In this document: positions 1 to 9,836 of the stretch, piece after piece
How positions within the stretch are numbered: position 1 is the first letter of the stretch
Layout: the number at the start of each line of letters is the position of its first letter
DNA from: Bacillus sp. FJAT-45350
GTDB taxonomy: Bacteria > Bacillota > Bacilli > Bacillales > NISU01
DNA: 64,000 nucleotides
Direction of reading: 5' to 3'
Assembly (NCBI RefSeq): GCF_002335805.1
Contig: NZ_NISU01000002.1
Location: 324,838-388,837 of the forward strand
Translations under genes and position numbers: made by a program
The notes under the pieces: model-generated
Database searches by the model: none
Seen by the model: only the letters and a program-made list of their open reading frames with translations
What the model was told of the DNA's origin: nothing

Positions 1-1
1 A

Positions 2-64
2 CGTGTATTAAAAGCTTGGGAATTAGACCTACCAACTGGTGACTTATCTACAATGGAAGACTAA
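2..64 (+). CDS. acsA: acetyl-CoA synthetase, C-terminal end (partial)
   Basis: Only the last 20 codons and the stop are in the window; the gene enters from the left edge. The visible peptide ends VLKAWELDLPTGDLSTMED, which closely resembles the C-terminus of Bacillus AcsA as I remember it. AcsA activates acetate to acetyl-CoA through acetyl-AMP. A gene at this position next to tyrS fits Bacillus gene order. With so little sequence the identity rests on this tail and synteny. Confidence 0.75.
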   Translation, partial: RVLKAWELDLPTGDLSTMED

Positions 65-78
65 TAGAGTGAAATAAG

Positions 79-119
79 AGGGTGTCCCAAGAGGTAAAAT
101 ACAACCTTTGGGACACCCT
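79..119 (+). terminator. Rho-independent terminator of acsA; member of a hairpin family
   Basis: A stem of AGGGTGTCCCA pairs with TGGGACACCCT and is followed by TTTT. The inner core AGGT-aaaataca-ACCT recurs in other intergenic hairpins at about 10.84, 15.78 and 38.46 kb. Confidence 0.8.
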
Positions 120-149
120 TTTCGGTGTTTAGAGTTTAATTAAATACAA

Positions 150-185
150 AAAAAGGCTGACAGTACCGGTACTGTCAGCCTTTTT
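150..185 (-). terminator. terminator of the PBP gene (possibly bidirectional)
   Basis: A perfect palindrome (GGCTGACAGTACC and its complement) is flanked by A-runs on the left and T-runs on the right. It lies just past the stop of the minus-strand PBP gene and could also stop transcription coming from acsA. Confidence 0.85.
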
Positions 186-192
186 GATACTG

Positions 193-3066
193 CTATGATT
201 GATTATTTTCCCTATTACTATTTTCTGGCTTTTGGTCATCTTCTTTACGACCATTATCATTTTCATTCTTTTTTTCTTCTTTTTCTTTCTCATTTTCTTT
301 TTCTTTTTCACCATTATTATTCTCTGGTAATTCTAATAAGTCGTCTTCTTCTGTTTTATCTTCATCATTATCTTCTTCGACAATCCAGCCTTGACCTTTT
401 GCAGTTTGAGATGGGGCTGATTCTTTACCTGCCACATCAACTGCTGTTACATAATAGGCAAATCCGGCATTATTGACGTTGAAACTATAACTACCAGTAC
501 GTACACTTCCTACTAAGCTAAAACCTGAACTACCACTTGCAGTTCGATAAATACGATAGCCAACAATATCATTTTCATGATGCTTAGACCATGTAAGCTG
601 TGAGCCTGAGAGTGCTACATTTGAAACTTGGTCTGGTTGTTTACCGTTTTCTTGTGCTAATCTATCTGGAATTACATTGTTCAATGACTCTGGTAAGTAG
701 TCCTTTAGTTGATTTTCTTGAATATACTCTTCTTTGATTGCAACACCTGTATAAGTAAACTCATCAGGAGTTGAATCTAATGCTATATAAGGTTGTTCAT
801 TCAGAAGTACATACTTTACTCTAGTAAGACTATCGTCAATTTTTGTAGGTACAAATTGTGCATTGAATAAATCTGATCTAACTAGTCCTGCCTCTTGACA
901 TAAGTCAGAAGGAAGAAGTCCAGAGATACCACAAATTGAACGTCTAACTATTCCATTTGGCATTTCAAAATTACTTTGTGACGCAATTAATTCCGGGTTA
1001 CTATCATAAGCAGAATTAATTAAGTTTGCCCATATTTGTTGAGTACGTTGACTGTAGCTTAATCCAGCAACACCTCGTTGTTGAATAGACTTAGGTGTGT
1101 CATATCCAATCCAAACACTCATCGTTACATTCGGATTTAAGCCAACAAACCAAGCGTCATGGAAATCATTTGAAGTTCCTGTTTTACCAGTCCAATCAGA
1201 TTTGAACTTGATTCTACCAGGAAGGTAAGTCGCTGTACCACTACGTAATACATCTCTCATCATGTCGACCATTAAATATGCAGTTTGTGGAGAAAATACT
1301 TCAACTGGATTAATTTCATGTTGAAAAATAACTTCTCCTTCTTTTGTTTCAATTCTGTCTATCATGTAGGACTCAACAAAGTTTCCATCATTAGCGAACG
1401 TTGCGTATGCAGCTGTGTTTTGTTCAACTGTTACATCGTTTCTAGTTCTACCTAAAGATGCTGAAGGATATGGTTCTCCTTCCTCAAGGTTAAAGTTATA
1501 TTTCAGAAGTGTTTCTCTTGCCTTTTCATGAGGAATCTTCAGTTGAGCTCTTACTGCAGGTACATTTCGAGAATACTTAAGCGCATCTCGAGCAGTTATC
1601 AAACCTCTATAGCTATTATCAAAGTTCCCAAAAGGTGTTCCATCTGGATATGTTGCAGGAGTATCAGGGATAATTGATGCTGGATGAATTGCCCCGATAT
1701 CAATTGCAGCAGCATAGGATAAAATCGGTTTCATTGTTGAGCCGTTTGAGCGATAAGCTTGAGTAGCATGGTTTAATTCTTGTTCTTCAAAATTACGACC
1801 ACCGACAAAGCTTATGATAGCACCTGTACGGTTTTCGATTAGAATGGCACCAACTTCTTCTTTTTCACCTTCACGATCAGGCCCAAAATAGCGGTCATCC
1901 TTAACGGTTTCCTGCATTGAATCATAAATTCCTTTATTGACAGTTGTATGAATTCGATACCCATTCCTTCTTAAATCACGTCTTGCTTGTTCACGATATT
2001 GTGTAAGTGTTGAAACTCTATCTTCACCTTCAAGTTCATCTACAATTACATTATCTTCTACCATCATTTGTTTTGCTAAAACTTCAGTTGCACGTCTTAA
2101 CACTTCGTTTGTTAAATATGGATATTCTTCAATTGAACTAGGTGTTCTAGTGGTTAAGTTAGCTCTGATATCATAATCCAAAGCACTCTCGTATTCGGAT
2201 TCAGTAATATAACCAGAATCTTTCATTCTACGTAAAACAGTTTTCATTCGGTTAATACCTGGGTCCAAGTTTTGTTTCACTTCACCATTACTTGTAAAAG
2301 GTGTATATCCAAAAGGGCTTTGTGGTAAACCAGCAATGTAAGCAGCTTGAGGAAGCGATAAATCTTTTGCATCAACTCCGAAAATTCCTTGCGCTGCAGA
2401 CTGTACACCGGCAATATTTCGACGAGATGCATTACGTCCAAATGGTACAACATTTAAGTAGGCTTCTAATATCTCATCTTTATTAAAGAATGTTTCTAAA
2501 CGCATTGCTAGAAGCATTTCTCTTGCTTTTCGGTCAAAGGAAACATCACTTGTCAATATTTGGTTTTTAACAAGTTGTTGTGTAAGTGTACTGCCTCCAG
2601 TTTGAACTGAGGAGTTAGCTACTTCTTGAAGTGTAGCTCTCATTATTGCTTTAGGAACTATTCCGTTATGCTCATAAAAGTATTCGTCCTCAGTAGCAAT
2701 AATTGCTTGTACTAAATATTCACTTACATCTTCAAGCTTTACTTCTCTTCTTTCTAACTCATATGGAAGTTCTCCAAGATAGACATCGTTGGCAAAATAG
2801 ATTTGACTCATTTCCTCATAGTCATAGATGTCTTTCTTCATTTCTTCATAAGGTCGTAATGGTTCATCTTTTACTAAGGATGCAAAAAAGCCTGCGCCAG
2901 CTCCACCAACAAAGAAGGTACCCATTAACCCAAGAACAACAAATACGAGTAATAAATTCCAGAATACTTGATATGTAATACCTAAACCTTTGAATATATT
3001 TTTTTCTTCTAGTTTGTCAGTCACGTTCTTAAGTTTCGCCCTAAATTCTTCAAGTTTATTTTTCAT
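193..3066 (-). CDS. class A penicillin-binding protein (PBP1A family) with FN3 domain
   Basis: Bifunctional peptidoglycan synthase, 957 aa. It has a short cytoplasmic N-terminus and one membrane segment at about 36-60. The GT51 glycosyltransferase domain carries the EDEYFYEHNG motif with catalytic Glu126, GGSTLTQQL (157-164) and the EAYLN motif (201-205). The transpeptidase domain has STMK (Ser443 nucleophile, Lys446), SRN (499-501) and KTGT (628-631). A fibronectin type III-like domain follows at about 812-890, then an acidic low-complexity tail rich in Glu, Asn and Lys at 898-957. Start ATG with AGGAGGT 8 nt upstream. Divergent from tyrS and convergent with acsA. The exact paralogue name is not clear. 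Confidence 0.93.
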   Translation of the reverse strand: MKNKLEEFRAKLKNVTDKLEEKNIFKGLGITYQVFWNLLLVFVVLGLMGTFFVGGAGAGFFASLVKDEPLRPYEEMKKDIYDYEEMSQIYFANDVYLGELPYELERREVKLEDVSEYLVQAIIATEDEYFYEHNGIVPKAIMRATLQEVANSSVQTGGSTLTQQLVKNQILTSDVSFDRKAREMLLAMRLETFFNKDEILEAYLNVVPFGRNASRRNIAGVQSAAQGIFGVDAKDLSLPQAAYIAGLPQSPFGYTPFTSNGEVKQNLDPGINRMKTVLRRMKDSGYITESEYESALDYDIRANLTTRTPSSIEEYPYLTNEVLRRATEVLAKQMMVEDNVIVDELEGEDRVSTLTQYREQARRDLRRNGYRIHTTVNKGIYDSMQETVKDDRYFGPDREGEKEEVGAILIENRTGAIISFVGGRNFEEQELNHATQAYRSNGSTMKPILSYAAAIDIGAIHPASIIPDTPATYPDGTPFGNFDNSYRGLITARDALKYSRNVPAVRAQLKIPHEKARETLLKYNFNLEEGEPYPSASLGRTRNDVTVEQNTAAYATFANDGNFVESYMIDRIETKEGEVIFQHEINPVEVFSPQTAYLMVDMMRDVLRSGTATYLPGRIKFKSDWTGKTGTSNDFHDAWFVGLNPNVTMSVWIGYDTPKSIQQRGVAGLSYSQRTQQIWANLINSAYDSNPELIASQSNFEMPNGIVRRSICGISGLLPSDLCQEAGLVRSDLFNAQFVPTKIDDSLTRVKYVLLNEQPYIALDSTPDEFTYTGVAIKEEYIQENQLKDYLPESLNNVIPDRLAQENGKQPDQVSNVALSGSQLTWSKHHENDIVGYRIYRTASGSSGFSLVGSVRTGSYSFNVNNAGFAYYVTAVDVAGKESAPSQTAKGQGWIVEEDNDEDKTEEDDLLELPENNNGEKEKENEKEKEEKKNENDNGRKEDDQKPENSNRENNQS

Positions 3067-3091
3067 AAAGAACCTCCTAAAACATAGAAGT

Positions 3092-3100
3092 ATTATAGCA
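3092..3100 (-). promoter_or_regulatory. extended -10 promoter element for the PBP gene
   Basis: On the minus strand TGC-TATAAT forms an extended -10 box about 26 nt before the start codon. No good -35 is visible at 16-18 bp, which is common for extended -10 promoters. Confidence 0.45.
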
Positions 3101-3231
3101 TATCATGTCGAAACATCCTATAACTAATCGGAATCTGTTTTAGGTGAATATTGACAATCATATAACGAATATGTTAAAAATATAACAATTGAAAAATATG
3201 CGAGGATAGGTACAAGTAATAAGCTTTTCCC

Positions 3232-3425
3232 TGTTTAAGAGAGCTAGTGGTTGCTGTGAACTAGTACAAAAAAGCTGTGAAATACAACCTGGAGCATTCT
3301 TTACGAAGATTGATTTATATTCAATTCGTAGTAAGGGACGGTCTTATACCGTTATCATATTGAGTGGAAGATAATAGTTCTTCAAGAAGGGTGGTACCGC
3401 GAGATTTCTCGTCCCTTTTTGGAGG
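3232..3425 (+). promoter_or_regulatory. T-box leader of tyrS (tyrosine specifier)
   Basis: The T-box sequence GGGTGGTACCGCG lies at 3389-3401. Upstream is a Stem I-like region starting near AAGAGAG, with UAC, a tyrosine codon, at the specifier position 3283-3285 inside GAAATACAACC. Downstream, AAGGG and GCGAGA pair with CTCGT and CCCTT to form a terminator followed by TTTTT. Uncharged tRNA-Tyr would be expected to stabilise the antiterminator and raise tyrS expression. This covers most of the 488-nt gap before tyrS; the rest of the gap (3101-3231, 3426-3554) shows nothing further. Confidence 0.9.
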
Positions 3426-3509
3426 GCTTTTTTTAATTTCCTCAAAGTAAACTAGCTAGATGAAATGAACAGATGGGATAAATATTTAACGGATTACTGG
3501 ACCTAGTAA

Positions 3510-4811
<1,302 letters not shown>

Positions 4812-4867
4812 CGATGCACCGTAAAGGTTAGTAAATATTATGTGCGAAGTCGTTGCTTTGTTTTGAT

Positions 4868-4899
4868 GTCAAACGTCATGTGGTTTCTTGACGTTTGAC
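4868..4899. repeat. 11-bp perfect inverted repeat between tyrS and rpsD
   Basis: GTCAAACGTCA and TGACGTTTGAC are separated by 10 nt. No T-run follows on either strand, so this is not a standard terminator. It lies between the tyrS stop and the terminator at 4961. Confidence 0.6.
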
Positions 4900-4960
4900 G
4901 TGCAGTGAAAGAAGCGGTCTCCTTTAAATTACTACTATATTTGTTTTGAGTTAGTTTATT

Positions 4961-4988
4961 AAAGAATGGCATTTGCCGTTCTTTTTTT
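4961..4988 (+). terminator. terminator of tyrS
   Basis: AAAGAATGGC pairs with GCCGTTCTTT around a short loop and is followed by TTTTT. Confidence 0.8.
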
Positions 4989-5053
4989 GTTACTTTAGAA
5001 TATAAATAGTAAGTAAGAATATGATTAAAACGTGGATGTGAAAATAAAAGGTA

Positions 5054-5082
5054 TAAAAAAAGATGCCCATAAAATGGACATC
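5054..5082 (-). terminator. terminator of rpsD
   Basis: On the minus strand GATGTCCA pairs with TGGGCATC and is followed by TTTTTTT, 14 nt past the rpsD stop. Confidence 0.85.
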
Positions 5083-5095
5083 CTTGAATTGAAGA

Positions 5096-5698
5096 TTAAC
5101 GAGAGTAGAACTCGACGATTAATGCTTCAGTGATTTCAGCTGGAAGCTCAGAACGTTCTGGTAAACGAGAGAATGAACCTTCAAGCTTTTCAGCGTCGAA
5201 TGTTACATAACCAGGTACGAAGTTGTTTACTTCGATTGCTTCTTTTACAGCAGAAAGATTTTTAGATTTTTCGCGTAAAGCGATTGCTTGACCAGGCTTA
5301 ACACGGTATGAAGGGATGTCTACGCGACCTCCATCAACAGTTACGTGACCATGGTTTACAAGCTGACGAGCTGCACGACGAGTACGAGCTAGTCCCATAC
5401 GGTAAACTAAGTTATCTAGGCGAGACTCAAGTAAAATCATGAAGTTTTCACCGTGGATACCAGGCATTTTACCAGCGTCATCAAAGATGCGGCGGAATTG
5501 ACGCTCATTGATACCGAACATATGGCGAAGCTTTTGCTTCTCCTGTAATTGTAAACCGTATTCTGAGATTTTCTTACGTTGGTTCGGGCCGTGTTGACCT
5601 GGAACGTAAGGGCGTTTTTCTAATTCTTTTCCTGTTCCGCTTAATGAAATACCTAAGCGACGAGATAATTTCCAAGATGGACCTGTATAACGAGCCAT
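5096..5698 (-). CDS. rpsD: 30S ribosomal protein S4
   Basis: Primary 16S rRNA-binding protein of the small subunit, 200 aa, starting [21 protein letters not shown]. The S4 RNA-binding domain is at about 90-155 ([22 protein letters not shown]). The reading frame is open upstream to a further ATG at 5740, but AAAGGAGGA lies directly before the ATG at 5698 and the family N-terminus starts there. It is monocistronic with its own promoter and leader, as in Bacillus, where S4 represses its own mRNA. Confidence 0.97.
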   Translation of the reverse strand: MARYTGPSWKLSRRLGISLSGTGKELEKRPYVPGQHGPNQRKKISEYGLQLQEKQKLRHMFGINERQFRRIFDDAGKMPGIHGENFMILLESRLDNLVYRMGLARTRRAARQLVNHGHVTVDGGRVDIPSYRVKPGQAIALREKSKNLSAVKEAIEVNNFVPGYVTFDAEKLEGSFSRLPERSELPAEITEALIVEFYSR

Positions 5699-5905
5699 GA
5701 ATGACTCCTCCTTTGTTATTTTGATGTTGCAAAATAACAACCGTATGGCAATCTCTTTGACATGCTCATTTTGCTTTCATGCATCTTCGCTTCGACAGCT
5801 AGAAGTTACACGATGCACCTCATTTTTTGTAGCAGCCGATTAATGAGGAACAAAATGATAAGGGTACACATCAAGTTTACCTTGGCTGTCTCATTTCACA
5901 CAAAA
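5699..5905 (-). promoter_or_regulatory. rpsD 5' leader, probable S4 autoregulatory element
   Basis: About 200 nt separate the promoter and the rpsD start. Near the Shine-Dalgarno sequence TTGTTATTTTG pairs with CAAAATAACAA (5714-5740), a hairpin that would place the ribosome binding site at its base. Firmicute rpsD leaders are known to bind S4. I infer this is one from position and structure only, because I could not fold the full pseudoknot. Confidence 0.55.
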
Positions 5906-5908
5906 ATC

Positions 5909-5937
5909 ATTATATGATCGTAAGGTGTAGATGTCAA
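5909..5937 (-). promoter_or_regulatory. sigma-A promoter of rpsD
   Basis: On the minus strand TTGACA (5932-5937) is followed by a 17-bp spacer and TATAAT (5909-5914), a consensus match at both boxes. Confidence 0.85.
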
Positions 5938-6126
5938 GTATTCCTGTATTGTCTAAGAAGAGAATTGTTCATAAGTATTTCTCTTTATTGGTCGCAAGGA
6001 TGTAGTAAATTATGTTCTTTTCCAGTATAATGTATATATATGAAAAAATTGAACAGGTAAGTTATTTAGTAAGGATACAAAGCGACTTAAGAAGGCTAAT
6101 TAGTAACAACGTATGGTGGTGCAAAG

Positions 6127-8442
6127 ATGAAAAATATAAAGAATAATAAACGAAATACCATTGATTTTTCAAAACTTCTCCATGTCGCTATAGAAGATAG
6201 TCAAATCATCGATGAACATTTCCAATCTTCGATTCTATTTTTAGCTAATGAAGAAGGAAATATTGTTACAATTAGGGAGTTTGGTGGATTTAATTCTAAA
6301 ATGATTGAAGCAGTTTCATTAATCCAGCAAAATCTTTTTGAGAATGAGTTTCCTTTTGAATGGAATGGTTGCATAATTGATTTTATTAATATTCGATTAA
6401 CATATAACAATAGCCAATGGAATGGTTTATTAGGGATTATTGTTGAAGAGGAGTATGTAAACGATGAAGTTCTTCGCCCTTTTTTACGGGGACTTCAGTA
6501 TGCAGTAACTATTACAGCAAAACAATTATTTACGAATCAGGCGTCAAGTATGCTTGATAGTTTTGAGAATATAAACGAAGTGATTACAACAATTTTGAAA
6601 GATACGGACTATACATTAGATTTTAGAAAGCTAGCAAAAGCATTTATCACCTATGTTGAGCCATTATTTGAAAGTAGTGAAGTAGCGATTTTACTATATG
6701 GTAAGCAAGGTCAGGAGTTTGTGCCAATTGAAGCCTCGGATGACGGGCTTTATAGTCAGTTCCATGAGTATGTCATTTCTGCAGATGAGAAATTAGTAAT
6801 TAATACGATTACTTCTAATGAGATGCTTACTGATGATAAGCAGTTATTTCTAGCGCAGAAGCAGGTTCCAAACTTTACTGCTATTCCATTATGTTTAGAA
6901 GGCGAGAAGCCATTTGGGCTTGTGATGTTCTTCTATGATAAAGGAGATTTTAAGAAGAAGGAATTAGAGAAGCTTTCTTTCTTAATTAAAGAATTAAGTC
7001 GGTTGTTTTTCAAGGCGTACAATAATAACCGTAAAGTAATAGAAAGAAAAAGAAGAGAATTACTTTTACAAGTTACTAAGAAGTTTCACTCGTCTATGGA
7101 TGTTGGAGAAGTACTAGGAGAGATTATTTATGCATTAAGCGAAATGTATCCTACCTTTAATGTGCATTTACTTCTAAGTCACGAGTGGGAAGTGAGTGAG
7201 CACTTGCCAGTTAAGCAGATGCAATACGGGGCTGGTGCTGAAAATAGTGTAGCTGAAAATGTATATTTAACTGGAAAGATTCAAATTCAAGATGTTGTGA
7301 AAGATAAAAGTTCAATTTTATTTGCGCCGTTAAGAGGGAAACAAGGTGTATATGGTGTCATGCAAATAAAGTCACCGACATCTATGATGTTCCCTAAACA
7401 TGAGATTGAATTTATTGAGATGCTAGCTGATATCGGAGGGAATGCATTAGAAAATGCAGAGCTTTATCAACAGTCTAGAGAATTAATTAATGATTTACAG
7501 TTAATTAATAGTACATCTCATCAATTAAATTCAAATTTACGGTTATCAGAAACAATTAAGTTTATGACTAACCAGATTAAGGAGTCTTTTAAAGCTGAGC
7601 AAGTAGGCTTTATTATGTTCCATTCAAATGGAGATTTAATTGTCCTTGAGGGAAGTACAGAGTTTTTTGATATGGAAGAATCACGTAAAGCGATTACACC
7701 TTTAAGTGATAAGATTAAGCGTGAAAAGGACCCATTATTTATTGGAGACGCAGAAGCGGATGATGATTATTCCCTTGAGCCGTTTCGCTCATTTTTAGCT
7801 GTTCCTATGGTTCAGTCAGGTGAACTAAAGGGTATGGTATTAGTAATGCACCAAGAACCTTATCATTTTACCTTTGAAAATTTTAAATTATTGCAGTCTT
7901 TAATTCATCATTCAACTCTTGCCTTTACAAATTCAATGTTACATGAAGAGTTAGAAAAGCTCGTCATTACTGATCATTTAACTCGCTTATATTCAAGAAA
8001 TTATTTGGACCAATGCATACAAGAATCGATGAAGACAGACGCTTTTGGTTGTTTCCTATTACTAGATATTGATAACTTTAAGCAAATTAATGATACGTAT
8101 GGACATCAAGTTGGTGATGACATTATTATTCAGGTCGCAAATATTATGAAAAGAAGTATACGAGATCATGATATCGCAGCGCGCTGGGGTGGGGAAGAGT
8201 TAGCGGTATATCTTCCTAAGGTTGAACCAGAAGTTGGTTATAGAGTAGCAGAAAGAATTGTCAAAAGTGTAGCTCAAGAAACAAGTCCTCGTGTAACAGT
8301 TTCTTGTGGAGTGTCCTATTGGAATCAAAAGGATAACATGAAAACGTTAAAGCTTCTTTTTAATATTGCAGATGAAGGGCTATATGTGGCGAAAGAGTCT
8401 GGTAAGAATCAAGTCATAATGCAGAGCAGTTTAACTAACTAG
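6127..8442 (+). CDS. dgcP: diguanylate cyclase with multiple GAF domains
   Basis: Synthesises cyclic di-GMP from two GTP. The 771-aa protein has no membrane segment. The N-terminal ~600 residues read as tandem GAF-like sensor regions (about 160-300, 310-460, 470-600). The C-terminal GGDEF domain (about 605-765) has an active-site GGEEL at 688-692 and an intact inhibitory I-site RDHD at 679-682, so product feedback is expected. Position between rpsD/tyrS and the MsrC-like gene matches B. subtilis ytrP (dgcP). The SD is weak (GGTGG); TATAAT at 6026-6031 may be its -10. No EAL domain is present. Confidence 0.9.
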   Translation: MKNIKNNKRNTIDFSKLLHVAIEDSQIIDEHFQSSILFLANEEGNIVTIREFGGFNSKMIEAVSLIQQNLFENEFPFEWNGCIIDFINIRLTYNNSQWNGLLGIIVEEEYVNDEVLRPFLRGLQYAVTITAKQLFTNQASSMLDSFENINEVITTILKDTDYTLDFRKLAKAFITYVEPLFESSEVAILLYGKQGQEFVPIEASDDGLYSQFHEYVISADEKLVINTITSNEMLTDDKQLFLAQKQVPNFTAIPLCLEGEKPFGLVMFFYDKGDFKKKELEKLSFLIKELSRLFFKAYNNNRKVIERKRRELLLQVTKKFHSSMDVGEVLGEIIYALSEMYPTFNVHLLLSHEWEVSEHLPVKQMQYGAGAENSVAENVYLTGKIQIQDVVKDKSSILFAPLRGKQGVYGVMQIKSPTSMMFPKHEIEFIEMLADIGGNALENAELYQQSRELINDLQLINSTSHQLNSNLRLSETIKFMTNQIKESFKAEQVGFIMFHSNGDLIVLEGSTEFFDMEESRKAITPLSDKIKREKDPLFIGDAEADDDYSLEPFRSFLAVPMVQSGELKGMVLVMHQEPYHFTFENFKLLQSLIHHSTLAFTNSMLHEELEKLVITDHLTRLYSRNYLDQCIQESMKTDAFGCFLLLDIDNFKQINDTYGHQVGDDIIIQVANIMKRSIRDHDIAARWGGEELAVYLPKVEPEVGYRVAERIVKSVAQETSPRVTVSCGVSYWNQKDNMKTLKLLFNIADEGLYVAKESGKNQVIMQSSLTN

Positions 8443-8452
8443 CTATAGATCG

Positions 8453-8484
8453 GGACCGAGTTTAGCGACTCGGTCCTTTACAAT
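8453..8484 (+). terminator. terminator of dgcP
   Basis: GGACCGAG and CTCGGTCC form an 8-bp stem around an 8-nt loop, followed by a T-rich tract. Confidence 0.75.
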
Positions 8485-8498
8485 TTTTAGAGGATTAT

Positions 8499-8978
8499 TT
8501 ATAAGGAGTTTGTTAGTTGAATTACAAACTCCTCTAGATATTTTTGGTCAAGCTCTGTAAAACGGTCTTTAATGGGACTATCTATATCTAATACTCCGAT
8601 TAATTCGTCGTTCTTAATAATCGGAATTACAATTTCTGATAGAGAGGCAGCATCACATGCAATATGCCCTGGGAATTGATGAACATCAGCAACTCTTTGT
8701 GTTTTCCGTTCGGCTGCTGCTGTTCCGCATACACCTTTTCCCATTTTGATTCGTACGCATGCTGGTAATCCGATAAACGGACCTAAAACTAGTTCGTCTT
8801 CTTTATGTAGATAGAAGCCTACCCAATTGATTTCATTCAGAAATTGATTTAGAAGGGCAGTAGCATTAGCTAAGTTTGCAATTTGATCTGACTCATCTTC
8901 TGTTAAAGCTTTGATTTGATTTATTAACATTTTGTAATTTTCTTCAGCTGTTCCGTTGTATAACTCGACGTTAAACAT
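8499..8978 (-). CDS. msrC: free methionine-(R)-sulfoxide reductase, GAF type
   Basis: Single GAF domain of 159 aa, the YtsP family. It keeps all three cysteines of fRMsr: Cys74 and Cys84 in LPACVRIKMGKGVC and Cys108 in GHIACD. This fits thiol-based reduction of free Met-R-SO rather than a purely ligand-sensing GAF. I start at MFNVELYNG (ATG at 8976-8978) because GAAGGGAG lies before it and homologues begin there; the frame is open to a further ATG 69 nt upstream. It is divergent from refZ. A hairpin (AGGAGTTTGT/ACAAACTCCT) overlaps the stop codon. Confidence 0.88.
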   Translation of the reverse strand: MFNVELYNGTAEENYKMLINQIKALTEDESDQIANLANATALLNQFLNEINWVGFYLHKEDELVLGPFIGLPACVRIKMGKGVCGTAAAERKTQRVADVHQFPGHIACDAASLSEIVIPIIKNDELIGVLDIDSPIKDRFTELDQKYLEEFVIQLTNSL

Positions 8979-9133
8979 ATCAATTCTCCCTTCTTCGCGA
9001 TAAAAATAGTATAACATATCACACACTATCGCTTCTTGTAGAAACATTTCCTTTGAATGTCGAGAGGTTCTAACAGGAGGAAAGATTGAAAAGAAGAACC
9101 TAATAGATACCAGACCAAAAAGGGGTGTCTACA

Positions 9134-9781
9134 ATGGGGAAGAACGGTGCAGTAGATAATACGAAAAGTAAGGTTATGGATGCGGCTATTTCATTATTTA
9201 ATGTTCAAGGCTATAATGGTACGTCAATTCGAAGTATAGCTGATCGGGCTAATGTGAATGGAGCATTAATATCTTATTATTTTGGTAGTAAGAAAGGATT
9301 ACTAGAACAACTCATGACGTCATTTTTAGAGGGGTATGTAAAAGTGATAGAAGAAGAGGTCATGAAGCTCCCTTCTCAATCAGCTCGTGAATGTTTAATT
9401 TCTGCTTTTAACAAAACTCTTCTATATCAACAGGAACATCATCATCTTGCCAGGTTTGTTCATCGGGAAATTACGTTAGATACGGTTTTAGTTAGAGAGT
9501 TAATGAGTACGTATTTAATGAAAGAAAAGCACATGTTTTATCAGATTATTAAAAAGGGAATTGAACGTGGAGAATTTAAGCGCCAACCGATTGATTTTAT
9601 GATTATCCAATTAAGAGGAATGTTGACTATGCCATATACACACCCTCAATATATTCGTGAGGTTTATCATCTTATTCCGCATGAACCGTACTTTTTAAAG
9701 CATTATCTTAACTATTTGACTATGTGGGTTGATAACGACCTTTGTCAGGGAGGTTATCAACAAGTCCATGTTTCCGTATAA
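9134..9781 (+). CDS. refZ: forespore capture DNA-binding protein RefZ (TetR family)
   Basis: TetR-fold regulator of 215 aa. An N-terminal helix-turn-helix is at about 12-55 (GYNGTSIRSIADRANVNGAL), and the long C-terminal half has the RefZ signature stretches REITLDTVLVRELMSTYLM and PHEPYFLKHYL. In B. subtilis RefZ (YttP) binds motifs near the origin and tunes septum position at sporulation. I chose ATG 9134, with AAAGGGGTG 7-8 nt upstream; an in-frame GTG at 9125 lies inside that Shine-Dalgarno sequence. Its place between the MsrC gene and hisJ matches B. subtilis. Confidence 0.9.
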   Translation: MGKNGAVDNTKSKVMDAAISLFNVQGYNGTSIRSIADRANVNGALISYYFGSKKGLLEQLMTSFLEGYVKVIEEEVMKLPSQSARECLISAFNKTLLYQQEHHHLARFVHREITLDTVLVRELMSTYLMKEKHMFYQIIKKGIERGEFKRQPIDFMIIQLRGMLTMPYTHPQYIREVYHLIPHEPYFLKHYLNYLTMWVDNDLCQGGYQQVHVSV

Positions 9782-9791
9782 AAAATGTTCA

Positions 9792-9836
9792 TAGTGGAGG
9801 CCGTCTCGTTAAGTAGAGTCAGTCTCCACTTTTATT
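9792..9836. terminator. terminator between convergent refZ and hisJ
   Basis: AGTGGAG pairs with CTCCACT (9824-9830), followed by TTTATTTTA on the plus strand. The loop is long at 25 nt. The hisJ stop is at its right end. Confidence 0.65.

Noticed and set aside
195-476. Plus-strand frame opposite the PBP C-terminus
   Set aside because: Arises from the strongly purine-biased Glu/Lys/Asn tail on the other strand; not a gene.
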